DNA from: Burkholderia gladioli
GTDB taxonomy: Bacteria > Pseudomonadota > Gammaproteobacteria > Burkholderiales > Burkholderiaceae
Assembly (NCBI RefSeq): GCF_000959725.1
Contig: NZ_CP009323.1
Span: 4,604,574 to 4,668,573 of the forward strand
Direction of reading: 5' to 3'
DNA: 64,000 bases
Every line of letters begins with the position of its first letter. Positions within the stretch are counted from its first letter, which is position 1. The notes beneath the pieces were generated by a model, which worked only from the letters and a program-made list of their open reading frames with translations, ran no database searches and was not told the origin of the DNA. Made by a program: the position numbers and the translations under genes. This document shows positions 19,728 through 29,653 of this stretch, piece by piece.

Positions 19728-20756
19728 ATGGCTACGATCAAGGAAGTCGCTGAGCTCGCTGGCGTCACGCCGACGACGGTGTCTAATGTGCTCCGCGAGC
19801 GAGGCCGTGTCGGAGAGGCCACCCGCGAGAGAGTGTTGAAGGCGGTCGCCGCCAAAGGGTATCGGCCTAACCTGAATGCGCGCGCCCTCGTCGAGCGTCG
19901 CGCGCCGACACTCGCGCTGATGGTCGGCTGCATCACCAATCCGTTTTACCCAGAATTCACCTTGCAGGCTAATAATGCTGCACGTCGACATGGGCGATTC
20001 TTGCTGGTATGCAATACAGATTATGAGCCGGACGGCGGCACCAGCTTTCTGGCCGACGTTGCGGGATCTCTGTCCGATGGCATTTTGGTGGCAAATAACG
20101 GCGAGCTCCGCATCGAAGAACTCAAGGTCATTCAGGCATCTGGAACACCAGTGGTGATATCGGTCTGGGAGCACCCCGATGTGTATCCCGGCATCCCGTG
20201 TGTGGTCTTCGATTCACCCAAGGCGGGTTTCGTCGCTGCAGAGCATTTGATCGACCTTGGACATCGAAGGATCGGTGCACTCGTTGCGAGCAAGAAAAAT
20301 GGAATTCACGGCGGTCGCTATCAGGGATTCCGGGAAGCGCTAAGGGCGAGGAAGGTCAAGCACGTCCTCGCCGATGCGCATTTCGGCAAAGACTCGTATC
20401 AAGGTGGTTACGACGCAGCTATCGAGCTGCTCACACGCCGCCCCGACCTCACGGCGCTATTCGTTTCAAACGATCTGCCCGCACTAGGTGCCCTGAACGC
20501 CGCTGCTTCGCTAGGGTTGAATGTGCCCGAGGATCTTTCCATTGTTGGCATAACTGATATCGAGTTGGCGAGCCAATCACGGCCAGCTCTAACTACGGTC
20601 GCGATACCCACTGCGGAGATGGCCGAGCAGAGCATTGAACTCCTTATCAAACTGGCATCGAACGCGCACGACGTGCCTCACATGGTTCGAACTGCTGAAC
20701 CCGTGCTGATACAGCGTGCGTCGACGACTTATGTGAAGCAAGGAACAAACACTTAG
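19728..20756 (+). CDS. LacI-family transcriptional repressor
   Basis: A 342-residue regulator. The DNA-binding headpiece is ATIKEVAELAGVTPTTVSNV (residues 2-21) followed by the hinge helix region YRPNLNARALVERR. The remainder is a periplasmic-binding-protein-like sugar-sensing core (TLALMVGCITNPFYPEF, GIPCVVFDSPKAGF, RRIGALV). ATG 19728 is used, with GGGAAAG upstream; an in-frame ATG at 19707 would add seven residues before the headpiece. Divergent from the ABC operon. The two CG-centred palindromes in the locus are the expected targets; the inducing sugar is unknown. Confidence 0.94.
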   Translation: MATIKEVAELAGVTPTTVSNVLRERGRVGEATRERVLKAVAAKGYRPNLNARALVERRAPTLALMVGCITNPFYPEFTLQANNAARRHGRFLLVCNTDYEPDGGTSFLADVAGSLSDGILVANNGELRIEELKVIQASGTPVVISVWEHPDVYPGIPCVVFDSPKAGFVAAEHLIDLGHRRIGALVASKKNGIHGGRYQGFREALRARKVKHVLADAHFGKDSYQGGYDAAIELLTRRPDLTALFVSNDLPALGALNAAASLGLNVPEDLSIVGITDIELASQSRPALTTVAIPTAEMAEQSIELLIKLASNAHDVPHMVRTAEPVLIQRASTTYVKQGTNT

Positions 20757-21425
20757 AACCAATTTTGTGAAGAGCCGGAAGGCCGTCGGCTGCCTTCAAC
20801 TTGACTTGTTTTGCAGATACTGACGGTAGGCGTTTCAATTCTGTGACGCGACGCTGATCCGTCTTCGCCGCAACTGCGACGCCCGCTTTTCTGCCCAGTG
20901 AGCGCCCACCTCGCTTTATTGAGTCACTAAGTTCGCTACGCTTCGAGATCGGCTCTCCGGAGTCGCGCCGTCTTTCGCAGATCGAACCAGCGCGGTCGCC
21001 ACACCGCTTCCGCGCGAAAAAACCCTTGGTAAATGCGAGTCTTTCCGGCCATATGGCCACGACTGCCTAAGGCCAGAGCTACCAGTAACGCAGCCTATGT
21101 CCGTGGAGCGCACTGGAACGGGAGACATTAAGGAAGCTACTGGAAGCGCACCTGCTCCGCCGGTCCCGAAGCGTGAACGAAGCTATGCCAAACAGCTTCC
21201 TATCCTCCCACCTACGCTCGCAGCACTGCGCACAGCCAGTCGCGTGTAAGACTATGTTACCCATCGCGCAGTCTCAGCGAGCAGCTCATGCCCGGAACAG
21301 GACTATTCATCCGACAGCGGCAGTCGTGTTCTGGCTATTTACAGGTGTCGCGTTTCTGACGCTCGCAAGCTAGCAACAGCCCGGCCCACAACCCGATGCG
21401 TCGACCACGGTTGGCCCGAACTCCC
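20757..21425. other. Intergenic stretch, no convincing gene
   Basis: About 670 bp between the convergent LacI and Lrp genes. A minus-strand frame at 20647-21060 overlaps the LacI 3' end and resembles nothing known to me; a short plus-strand frame at 21173-21373 has a hydrophobic tail but no ribosome site. Neither is called. Possibly remnant sequence. Confidence 0.4.
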
Positions 21426-21857
21426 TTACGCCTTATGCGTCGACAGCAGAATGCTGGTTTCAGTGTTCGCAATGCCATCTATCAGGCGGATCGCCCCGAG
21501 CACCCGATCGAAATTCTCCAGCGAATCGGCGTGGAGTTCTGCGATCAAGTCCCAACGCCCATTGGTGCTGTGGATAGTAGCCACGCTCGGATGCCCACGC
21601 AGGACCTTGATCACTTCAGCGGCACGGTTGCCGTGCACGGCAATTGACATTAGCGCACGTATCCGATGCTTTTCTGCCACCTGCTTGAGTCGCACCGTGT
21701 AACCCACGATCACACCATTCTGTTCCAGCCGGGTCAGCCGGTTTTGCACGGTGGCGCGAGCGACTCTTAATTGCTTCGCCAGCGTAACGACTGACGCACG
21801 CGCGTCATCACGCAATAGCGCGATGAGTTGACGATCGACGTCGTCAAGATTGATCAC
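21426..21857 (-). CDS. Lrp/AsnC-family transcriptional regulator
   Basis: A 143-residue regulator starting at GTG 21857 (GAGGTATTTAC upstream). N-terminal helix-turn-helix: INLDDVDRQLIALLRDDARA, then VVTLAKQLRVARATVQNRL. The C-terminal RAM/ferredoxin-like domain contains the conserved HSTNGRWDLIAEL. It is divergent from the ornithine cyclodeaminase and CtlX genes, so it is likely to sense an amino acid such as ornithine, citrulline or arginine and control their expression. Confidence 0.93.
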   Translation of the reverse strand: MINLDDVDRQLIALLRDDARASVVTLAKQLRVARATVQNRLTRLEQNGVIVGYTVRLKQVAEKHRIRALMSIAVHGNRAAEVIKVLRGHPSVATIHSTNGRWDLIAELHADSLENFDRVLGAIRLIDGIANTETSILLSTHKA

Positions 21858-22074
21858 GTAAATACCTCGAATGCATTGAGCGGAGGTTGACGATACGGCT
21901 CCAGCACCCGTCTGGACAGCGGGAACCGAACCAAATGCTATCCACAGTTACCAGAATGCCAGAAACACCAGCAATTTTGTCAGCTTTGCCATCTTTCTGT
22001 TGGCTTCGCGGTTGGAAATAATGTCTCTATCGGGCGGCATATCGAAGCCGCAAGACTTCACCGGAGACAAAACC

Positions 22075-23136
22075 ATGACCCGCTTCCTCGACGTTCCCGC
22101 CACAAGCCGCCTCATTGCGACCGTCGGCGTGCCGCGCTTTATCAACGAACTGGTCGGCACTTTGCGCGCCGACTTTCTTCGATGGGCGGAATTCGACAAA
22201 TCACCGCGTGTCGCGTGCCATTCGCGCGACGGCGTGATCGAACTGATGCCTGTAGCCGATGCGAAGCTGTTCGCCTTCAAGTACGTCAACGGTCATCCCG
22301 TCAACGCGCAACGCGGCATTCACACGGTTATGGCCTTCGGCGCACTCGCCAATGTCGATACTGGTTACCCTTTGCTGCTTGCCGAACTCACGCTAACTAC
22401 CGCGTTGCGTACGGCTGCGACCTCGGTGCTCGCCGCCCAGGCGCTTGCACGTCCTGACTCAAGAACATTGGCGCTGATCGGCAACGGCGCGCAAAGCGAA
22501 TTCCAGGCAATCGCCTTTCACACGCAACTCGGCATCGACGAAATCCGCGTGTTCGATGTCGATGCGCACGCAACGGACAAGCTGCTTCACAATCTGCGTG
22601 CATGGCCTGCCCTTCGGGTCATGCGTGCAGCATCCATTGCCGAGGCCGTACGCGGCGCCGACATCGTGACGACGGTAACCGCCGACAAGACCTACGCGAC
22701 GATCGTTACCCCTGACATGATCGAACCCGGCATGCATCTGAACGCAGTGGGCGGCGATTGCCCCGGCAAGACCGAGTTGCATGCCGACGTGCTGCGCATG
22801 GGCCGCGTGTTCGTCGAGTACGAGCCGCAAACGCGCATCGAAGGCGATATCCAGCAGATGCCCGTCGATTTTCCCGTCGTCGAATTCTGGCGCTTGCTCA
22901 AAGGGGAAGTCGCAGGCCGGGAAAGCGCATCGCAAGTCACCATCTTCGATTCCGTCGGCTTTGCGCTCGAGGATTACGCCGCCCTGCGCTATCTCCATGC
23001 CCTCGCCGTTCAATATGGCGCCGGAACGGATATCTCGCTGATCCCCCCTGCCGCTGATCCGAAGAACCTCTTTGCACTGATAGGTGCGTCAAACGAGTCT
23101 GCTTTGGAGTTCGCAGCGATCGAACTGGCGCATTGA
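22075..23136 (+). CDS. Ornithine cyclodeaminase family protein
   Basis: A 353-residue NAD-dependent enzyme of the ornithine cyclodeaminase/mu-crystallin family; ornithine cyclodeaminase converts ornithine to proline and ammonia. ATG 22075 follows GGAGAC; the frame is open upstream to 22000. The substrate-binding KYVNGHP and the Rossmann part LALIGNGAQSEFQAIAFHTQ are clear, followed by VTTVTADKTYATIV and the C-terminal catalytic region. The next gene, a CtlX-type hydrolase, would supply ornithine from citrulline. Alternatives in the family include alanine dehydrogenase-like and sarcosine-related enzymes, but the neighbour favours ornithine. Confidence 0.9.
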   Translation: MTRFLDVPATSRLIATVGVPRFINELVGTLRADFLRWAEFDKSPRVACHSRDGVIELMPVADAKLFAFKYVNGHPVNAQRGIHTVMAFGALANVDTGYPLLLAELTLTTALRTAATSVLAAQALARPDSRTLALIGNGAQSEFQAIAFHTQLGIDEIRVFDVDAHATDKLLHNLRAWPALRVMRAASIAEAVRGADIVTTVTADKTYATIVTPDMIEPGMHLNAVGGDCPGKTELHADVLRMGRVFVEYEPQTRIEGDIQQMPVDFPVVEFWRLLKGEVAGRESASQVTIFDSVGFALEDYAALRYLHALAVQYGAGTDISLIPPAADPKNLFALIGASNESALEFAAIELAH

Positions 23137-23177
23137 CTCACAACGTTTCATCGATCAACCGCATCCTGCTTTCATCT

Positions 23178-24119
23178 ATGAACCGCTTGTCGATACAGGC
23201 CCCGTCGGCCGTCGTGATGGTACGGCCTCACCGCTTCACACCGAACCCCGAGACCGCGGGGGACAACGCCTTTCAACGCCCGCCCACGAGCCATGATGAT
23301 ACCGATGCGCAAGCTCTGGCCGAGACCGCGCGCAACGAAGTAACGGCGGCCGCGCAACTCCTGTCAGACGCGGGCGTGCGCGTGCATGTATTCGATGACC
23401 CCGGAGACAAGGGCACGCCCGACTCTGTCTTTCCCAACAACTGGTTCTCGACGCATCCGGGCGGCCATGTCGCGCTATATCCGATGTACTGCCATAACCG
23501 CAGACGTGAGCGACGCACTGATGTGATCGACATGCTCAAGACCGAGTATCGGGTGCAGGATGTCGTCGATTATTCGGGCCTTGAACACGATGGCATCTTT
23601 CTCGAAGGTACGGGCTCGATGGTGCTCGATCACGTGGCGCGCATCGCGTACACGGCCCGCTCGCGACGCGCCGATCCCATCGCACTCGAACGCTTCTGCA
23701 CGCATTTCAACTTCGAACCAATGTGTTTCGATACCGCCGACGCCAACGGTGATCCCATCTATCACTCCAACGTAATGATGAGCGTCGCGACGGACTTCGC
23801 GCTCGTTGGCTTCGATCTGATCAGCGACGCCGGCCGCCGCGAGCAGATTCTTCGGCGCCTGGTAGAAACCGGCCGCACGGTCATCCCACTCGATACCGCG
23901 CAGATTGCCAATTTCGCTGGCAATGCGCTGGAGCTCACGGGGTGCGACGCTCGGGTGCTGGCACTCTCGCGGCGCGCACTCGATAGCCTCACACAGCGGC
24001 AGCGCAGGCTGATCGAGCGCTCCGCGCAGCTGCTACCGCTCGACGTGCCGACTATCGAACTGGCAGGCGGCTCGGTGCGTTGCATGCTCGCCGGTATTCA
24101 TCTCGCGCGTCGCACCTGA
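23178..24119 (+). CDS. ctlX: CtlX-type citrulline hydrolase (guanidino-modifying enzyme superfamily)
   Basis: A 313-residue member of the arginine deiminase/amidinotransferase superfamily, closest in pattern to CtlX, which in Francisella hydrolyses citrulline to ornithine. Visible features: substrate loop DSVFPNNWFSTH, EGTGSMVLD, catalytic His in YHSNVMM, and the nucleophile Cys near the C-terminus in GGSVRCMLAG. ATG 23178 gives the expected N-terminus before QAPSAVVMVRPHRF; a TTG at 23133 overlapping the cyclodeaminase stop (TTGA) is possible for coupled translation. With the preceding gene it forms a two-step path to proline. Confidence 0.88.
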   Translation: MNRLSIQAPSAVVMVRPHRFTPNPETAGDNAFQRPPTSHDDTDAQALAETARNEVTAAAQLLSDAGVRVHVFDDPGDKGTPDSVFPNNWFSTHPGGHVALYPMYCHNRRRERRTDVIDMLKTEYRVQDVVDYSGLEHDGIFLEGTGSMVLDHVARIAYTARSRRADPIALERFCTHFNFEPMCFDTADANGDPIYHSNVMMSVATDFALVGFDLISDAGRREQILRRLVETGRTVIPLDTAQIANFAGNALELTGCDARVLALSRRALDSLTQRQRRLIERSAQLLPLDVPTIELAGGSVRCMLAGIHLARRT

Positions 24120-24252
24120 ATCATCAACGCCATTAATACACTGAGTTAGGAATCAGACTTTTACTTGTCGTTTTTGGCTCCGGATAAAGACGGGGAACGC
24201 CGTGCTCCCCACGCGGCATCCCCCGTCAACGCTACACTGTCCGGAGAAGACC

Positions 24253-24931
24253 ATGAGTACCGTCCGCCCTGCCGCATCGCCCGTCGCAGACGATGCCGCT
24301 CCCAACGAGATGACGAAGATCGCCGTGCCAGCGTGATCGGCACGACGGTCGAATGGTACGACCTATTTGTGTTCGCGACGACATCCGCGCTCGTGTTGAA
24401 CAAGGTGTTCTTTCCGGGTTTCGTCCCGCTCATCGGCATCTGCTCGCGTTTGGCACGTTCGCGTCCGCGTATCTTGCGCGCATCGTCGGCGTTGCGTTGT
24501 TCGGTCACTTCGGCGACCGGCTCGGCTGTAAATCGATGCTGCTGGTTTCGCTCCTGTTGATGGGCTGTGCGACCTTCTGCATCTGACCGCTGCCCAACTA
24601 TGCGGCAATCGGTATCTGGGCGCCTGTTCTGCTGCTGACGCTGCGCACCATCCAGGGACTGGCGCTCGGCGGCGAATGGGGGGCGCCATGCTGATGGCTG
24701 TCGAACATCCGCTCGCGGCCAAGCGCGGACCGTACGGCTCGTGGGTGCAGATCGACGTGGCCGCCGGCACACTGATGGCCAACCTCGCCTTTCTCTTCAC
24801 AGCACCGGGCTTGCCGCCGAGTCGCTGCTGTCGTGGGGATGGAGCGTTCCGTTTCCCGCCAGTGCATTGCTGGCGGGCGTCGGCCTGTACTTCCGCCTCA
24901 ACACGTCTGAAACGCCGACGTTCCGCAAGGC
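24253..24931 (+). pseudogene. MFS transporter of MHS family (proline/betaine or shikimate permease-like), decayed and 3'-truncated
   Basis: Read across frames, the segment spells a metabolite:H+ symporter: ATG 24253 starts a good N-terminus, then [65 protein letters not shown], then GSWVQIDVAAGTLMANLAFL and NTSETPTFRK. At least three frameshifts and a TGA at 24584-24586 break it. Roughly the first half of the family length is present; after about 24931 the sequence becomes the opposite-strand end of the efflux operon. It probably once transported the amino acid used by the ctlX-cyclodeaminase genes. Dead gene. Confidence 0.85.
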
Positions 24932-26415
24932 ACCACGGGATCAGTGGCATCGGCCTCGCGCAGCTGATCGCCGCTATGCTCGATCCAGCCGCCGCCGAGC
25001 GCCTGGTACAACGTCACCAGGTTCTGCAGACGCTCCATGCGCGCAGTAATCAACGACTGCTGCGCCGAATACAAAGCGGTCTGCGCGGTCAGCACCGCCA
25101 GGTAACTGTCGACCCCGTTCGTATAGCGCAGATCCGACAGATCCAGCCGGCGCTGTTCCGCAAACGCGTTGCGCTCGAGGGACTGGATCTGCTGATCGTA
25201 TGTGCCGCGCGCGGCTAGCGCGTCTGCTACCTCGCGGAAGGCCGTCTGGATCGCCTTTTCGTACGTGGCGATCTGGACGTTCTTCTGGATATTCGAGAGA
25301 TCGAGGTTGGCCATGTTCTGACCGCCCTCGAAAATTGGCAGCGTGATCGACGGCGCGAAACTCCACGCTGCCGAACCCGGCTTGAACAAGCCGCCGAGCG
25401 TCGGGCTCAGCGTGCCAAAGCTGCCCGTGAGCGAAACCTTCGGGAAGAAGGCCGCGCGCGCGGCGCCGATATTCGCGTTGGCCGCAAGCAGATTCTCTTC
25501 GGCCTCCATGATATCGGGACGACGCGTCAGCAGATCGGACGGCAGACCCACCGGAATATCCGTGAGCAGATTCTGGTCGTTCAAAGTGAGGCCCGGCGCG
25601 AGGCCGGCAGGCAACGGCTCGCCGACCAGCAGCACCAGCGCGTTTTCCGCCTGTGCCCGCAGACGCGCCTGCGCTTGCAGGTTCGCCTCTGCCTGCTCGA
25701 CCACGGTCTGCGCCTGGCGAACGTCGAGTTCGGAGCCGGTGCCGTTGTCGAACTGCAGCTTCGTGATGCGAAACGACTCCTGCGCGGTCTTCAGCGTACC
25801 TTGCGTGACCTTCAGCAGATCGTCGAGTTCGAGCACCGTCAGGTACTGATTCGCCACCTGCGAGACCAACGCGATTTCAGCCGCCTTGCGCGCTTGAGCC
25901 GTGGCCAGGTACTGAGCCAACGCCTGGTCCTTCAGGCTTTGAACCCGCCCGAAGAAGTCGATTTCCCACGATGCGTTCAGGCCGACCGAATACGAATTCG
26001 AAATCGTATTGCCGAACACCGACAGATCTTTCGGCGTCCGCTGTTTGCCTTGCGATGCCGCGGCGTCGAGCGTCGGGAACAGCCCTGCGCGAACGATACG
26101 GAACTGCGCCTGCGACGCCTGCATGTTCAGCACCGTCACGCGCAGATCGCGGTTGTTCTTCAGCGCGATGTCGATCAACTGCTGCATGCGCGGATCGATA
26201 AAGAAATCGCGCCAGCCGATGTCGGCCGCCGCCAGGCCGTTCGCGCTGCGCGCGCCGGCCCCGCCAGGCTGCGTCGCGCCCGGCTGCATGGCGTACACGC
26301 CGCCGGTCGGGAACGTGCTCGTCACCGGCGCGGCGGGGCGTTCGTACTTCGGCGCCATCGTGCACCCCGCGGCGAACAGCGCGACCGCCACTGCAATCAG
26401 AGAGTGTTTTTGCAT
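24898..26415 (-). CDS. RND efflux outer membrane lipoprotein (OprM/NodT family)
   Basis: A 505-residue TolC-like channel. ATG 26415 is one base after the pump stop codon and starts a lipoprotein signal with lipobox FAAGC (Cys18). Two OEP repeats of the family are visible, each with long helices (for example AEIALVSQVANQYLTVLELD and NIGAARAAFFPKVSLTGSFG). The C-terminus is normal up to LYQALGGGWIEHSGDQLREA, but the last ten or so residues are read from the antisense of the neighbouring transporter pseudogene and the stop at 24898 lies inside it. The native end was therefore replaced by a rearrangement; the channel core is intact and it may still function. Confidence 0.92.
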   Translation of the reverse strand: MQKHSLIAVAVALFAAGCTMAPKYERPAAPVTSTFPTGGVYAMQPGATQPGGAGARSANGLAAADIGWRDFFIDPRMQQLIDIALKNNRDLRVTVLNMQASQAQFRIVRAGLFPTLDAAASQGKQRTPKDLSVFGNTISNSYSVGLNASWEIDFFGRVQSLKDQALAQYLATAQARKAAEIALVSQVANQYLTVLELDDLLKVTQGTLKTAQESFRITKLQFDNGTGSELDVRQAQTVVEQAEANLQAQARLRAQAENALVLLVGEPLPAGLAPGLTLNDQNLLTDIPVGLPSDLLTRRPDIMEAEENLLAANANIGAARAAFFPKVSLTGSFGTLSPTLGGLFKPGSAAWSFAPSITLPIFEGGQNMANLDLSNIQKNVQIATYEKAIQTAFREVADALAARGTYDQQIQSLERNAFAEQRRLDLSDLRYTNGVDSYLAVLTAQTALYSAQQSLITARMERLQNLVTLYQALGGGWIEHSGDQLREADATDPVVPCGTSAFQTC

Positions 26416-26416
26416 C

Positions 26417-29400
26417 TCAATGTCCGTCCTTGCCCGAGCCTTCATCCGTCGACCCGGCCGAAGCGCCGCCCTGGCCGTCATGCGGATGGTGCTGGTTGTA
26501 GTGTGCGAGCGCCTCATCCGGGTCTTCCTTCTCACCGCCGAATTTCGCGCGGATCACGACGAAGAACATCGGGATCATAAAAATCGCGAGGAAGGTGGCC
26601 GTCAACATGCCGCCGATCACGCCCGTACCGATTGCGTGCTGGCTGGCCGAGCCGGCGCCGTTACTGATCGCGAGCGGCATCACGCCGAGAATGAACGCGA
26701 GCGAGGTCATCAGAATCGGACGCAACCGCAGACGCGCTGCTTCCAGCGCGGCCTCGACCGGGCCCATTCCTTCACTCTGTTGCAACTCGCGCGCGAATTC
26801 GACGATCAGAATCGCGTTCTTCGCCGACAAGCCCACCGTGGTCAGGAGACCGACCTGGAAGAACACGTCGTTCTCGAGCCCGCGCAGCGTAGCGGCCAGC
26901 AATGCGCCGATCACGCCGAGCGGCACCACCATGATCACCGAGAACGGGATCGACCAGCTTTCATACAACGCCGCGAGACACAGGAACACGACGAGGATCG
27001 AGATGCCGTACAGGATGGGCGCCTGCGAACCGGACTGGCGTTCCTGCAACGACAGGCCCGTCCATTCGTAGCCGACACCCGCCGGCAACTTCGCCACGAG
27101 TGCTTCCATCGCCGTCATTGCCTGACCGGTCGACTTGCCCGGCGCCGCCGCGCCCTGGATTTCTACTGCGGAAATACCGTTGTAACGCTCGAGCTTCGGC
27201 GAACCATAGGTCCACTGGCCGCTTGCGAACGACGAGAACGGCACCATGCCGCCTGCCGTGTTACGCACGTACCAGGTGTTCAGGTCTTCCGGCGTCATAC
27301 GGAACGGTGCATCGCCCTGCAGGTACACCTTCTTGATACGGCCGTCGGTATCGAGGAAGTTGTTCACGTACTGCGACGCCCACGCGATCGAGAACGTCTG
27401 GTCGATTGCGGACAGCGATACGCCGAGTGCCGAGGCCTTTTCGTGGTCGATGTTCACCTTGAACTGCGGCGTATCGTTCAGGCCGTTCGGGCGCACCTGC
27501 GCCAGCGTCGGATCCTGCGCGGCCATGCCGAGCAGCATGTTGCGCGCTTGCATCAGCCTTTCGTGGCCGACACCCGCGCGGTCCTGCAGCTCGAAGCCCA
27601 AGCCCCCGGCCGTGCCGAGCTCGGGGATGGACGGCGGGTTCACCGGTATGACCATCGCGTCATTGAAGTTCATGTAGCGCCCATACAAGCGCTCTCCTAT
27701 GGCCTGCACACCCTGCTCTGCGCCTCGCCTTCGGGAGTAATCCTTCAGGCGCACAAAGATCATCCCCGAATTCTGGGAACTACCGGCGAAACTGAAGCCG
27801 TTAACCGTGAAGACCGATTCGACAATCGCTTTCTCATTATCAAGCAGGTAATCGGAAATGTTAGAGAGCACTCTTGCGGTCCTCTGCTGGGTCGACCCGG
27901 ACGGGGTCTGGACTAGCACGAAGAAGCTGCCTTGATCCTCTTCCGGCAGAAACGATTTGGGCAGCCGCACGAACAGCAGGCCGACCGCGAAGATCACCAC
28001 CATGTAGATGATGAGCCAGCGGCCCGAGCGCTTGATCACGTGGTGCACGCCCGAGTGATACTTGTCGCGGCTCTTGTTGAAGTTCCGGTTGAACCAGCCG
28101 AAGAAACCCTTCTTCTCTTCGTGATGACCTTGCGGAATCGGCTTGAGAATCGTCGCGCACAAAGCCGGCGTCAGAACCAACGCGACCAGCACCGACAGCA
28201 CCATGGCCGCCACGATGGTCAGCGAGAATTGCCGGTAAATAGCGCCGACCGAACCGCCCGAGAACGCCACCGGCACGAACACCGCCGACAGCACGAGCGC
28301 CACGCCGACGAGCGCGCCGGTAATCTGGTCCATCGCCTTGCGCGTGGCTTCGCGAGGGGATAGGCCCTCCTCCGCCATCACCCGCTCGACGTTTTCCACC
28401 ACCACGATCGCGTCGTCCACCAGCAGGCCGATTGCCAGCACGAGCCCGAACATGGACAACGTGTTGATCGAAAAGCCCACTATGCTCATGACCGCGAACG
28501 TGCCCAACAGCACCACCGGCACGGCGATCGTCGGGATCAGCGTGGCCCGCAGGTTCTGCAGGAACAGATACATCACGAGGAACACGAGCACGATGCCCTC
28601 GAGCAGCGTCTTGACCACTTCCTCGATAGACAGACGCACGAACGGCGTGGTGTCGTACGGATACTTCACGACGAGGCCGTGCGGGAAGTACTTCGACAGC
28701 TCGTCGATCTTCTGACGCACCTGATTTGCTGTCTCAAGGGCGTTTGCGCCGCTCGTGAGCTGTATACCCACGCCTGCCGTGGGGCGGCCGTTGTACATGG
28801 TTTCCAGATTGTACGTTTCGCCGCCCAGCTCCACACGTGCAACGTCCCTGACGCGCACCTGCGAACCGTCCTTGCTTACCTTCAGTAAAATGTTGCCGAA
28901 CTCCTGCGGCGTACGCAGCAGGGTCGCCTCTGTGACGGTGGCTTGTAACATCTGCCCGGAAACTGCTGGCGTTCCGCCAAGCTGCCCCCCCGCCACTTGC
29001 ACGTTCTGCTCTTCAAGAGCGGTCGTGACGTCGACGGGTGTCAGTGCAAAGCTCATGAGCTTCTCTGGATTCAGCCAGATCCGCATGGCGTACTGGGCCC
29101 CGAACAAGGTAGTCGTTCCGACTCCATCTATGCGGCTGATTGGGTCCTGGACATGCGATGCGACGTAATTGGTGAGATCGATGTTCGCCATGCTGCCGTC
29201 TTCGGACACGAACGCCATGACCAGCAGGAAGCTGCTGCTCGACTTCGTGACCTTGGTGCCCAGTTGCTGCACGGCTTGCGGCAGGAGCGGCGTGGCGAGC
29301 TGCAGCTTGTTCTGCACCTGCACCTGGGCGATGTCGGGATTGGTGCCGGCCGCGAACGTCAGCGTGATGGTTGCGGTACCCGAGTCGTCCGACGTGGACG

Positions 29401-29635
29401 ACAGGTACAGCAAGTGGTCGAGACCACTCATCTGCTGCTCGATCACCTGCGTGACGGTGTTTTCCACCGTCTTCGCCGAAGCGCCCGGATACGTTGCGCT
29501 GATCTGCACGGCCGGCGGCGCGATGGTCGGGTATTGCGCGATCGGCAACGTAAACACCGACGCGATACCCGCGAGCATCAAGATGATGGCGATCACCCAT
29601 GCAAAAATCGGGCGATCAATGAAGAACTTTGCCAT
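26417..29635 (-). CDS. RND multidrug efflux pump, inner membrane subunit (AcrB/BpeB-like)
   Basis: A 1072-residue HAE1-family proton antiporter, full length. It begins [20 protein letters not shown] and contains twelve predicted helices in two halves. The proton relay Asp-Asp pair is in helix 4 ([20 protein letters not shown]), and the large periplasmic loops include [16 protein letters not shown]. The C-terminus is His-, Gly- and Ser-rich (from about residue 1040). Start ATG 29635 has GGGAG upstream. It is 18 bp after the adaptor gene and 1 bp before the outer membrane gene, a standard tripartite operon. Substrates likely include antibiotics, solvents or aromatic acids. Confidence 0.96.
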   Translation of the reverse strand: MAKFFIDRPIFAWVIAIILMLAGIASVFTLPIAQYPTIAPPAVQISATYPGASAKTVENTVTQVIEQQMSGLDHLLYLSSTSDDSGTATITLTFAAGTNPDIAQVQVQNKLQLATPLLPQAVQQLGTKVTKSSSSFLLVMAFVSEDGSMANIDLTNYVASHVQDPISRIDGVGTTTLFGAQYAMRIWLNPEKLMSFALTPVDVTTALEEQNVQVAGGQLGGTPAVSGQMLQATVTEATLLRTPQEFGNILLKVSKDGSQVRVRDVARVELGGETYNLETMYNGRPTAGVGIQLTSGANALETANQVRQKIDELSKYFPHGLVVKYPYDTTPFVRLSIEEVVKTLLEGIVLVFLVMYLFLQNLRATLIPTIAVPVVLLGTFAVMSIVGFSINTLSMFGLVLAIGLLVDDAIVVVENVERVMAEEGLSPREATRKAMDQITGALVGVALVLSAVFVPVAFSGGSVGAIYRQFSLTIVAAMVLSVLVALVLTPALCATILKPIPQGHHEEKKGFFGWFNRNFNKSRDKYHSGVHHVIKRSGRWLIIYMVVIFAVGLLFVRLPKSFLPEEDQGSFFVLVQTPSGSTQQRTARVLSNISDYLLDNEKAIVESVFTVNGFSFAGSSQNSGMIFVRLKDYSRRRGAEQGVQAIGERLYGRYMNFNDAMVIPVNPPSIPELGTAGGLGFELQDRAGVGHERLMQARNMLLGMAAQDPTLAQVRPNGLNDTPQFKVNIDHEKASALGVSLSAIDQTFSIAWASQYVNNFLDTDGRIKKVYLQGDAPFRMTPEDLNTWYVRNTAGGMVPFSSFASGQWTYGSPKLERYNGISAVEIQGAAAPGKSTGQAMTAMEALVAKLPAGVGYEWTGLSLQERQSGSQAPILYGISILVVFLCLAALYESWSIPFSVIMVVPLGVIGALLAATLRGLENDVFFQVGLLTTVGLSAKNAILIVEFARELQQSEGMGPVEAALEAARLRLRPILMTSLAFILGVMPLAISNGAGSASQHAIGTGVIGGMLTATFLAIFMIPMFFVVIRAKFGGEKEDPDEALAHYNQHHPHDGQGGASAGSTDEGSGKDGH

Positions 29636-29653
29636 GTGGCGGGCTCCCTGTTA

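Noticed and set aside
20647..21060. Minus-strand frame of 137 codons after the LacI gene
   Set aside because: Overlaps the LacI 3' end, no ribosome site, no recognised family.
26009..27916. Long plus-strand open frame of over 600 codons opposite the RND pump
   Set aside because: It lies fully antisense to the pump and outer membrane genes, is Arg/His-rich, and reflects codon bias of the real genes.
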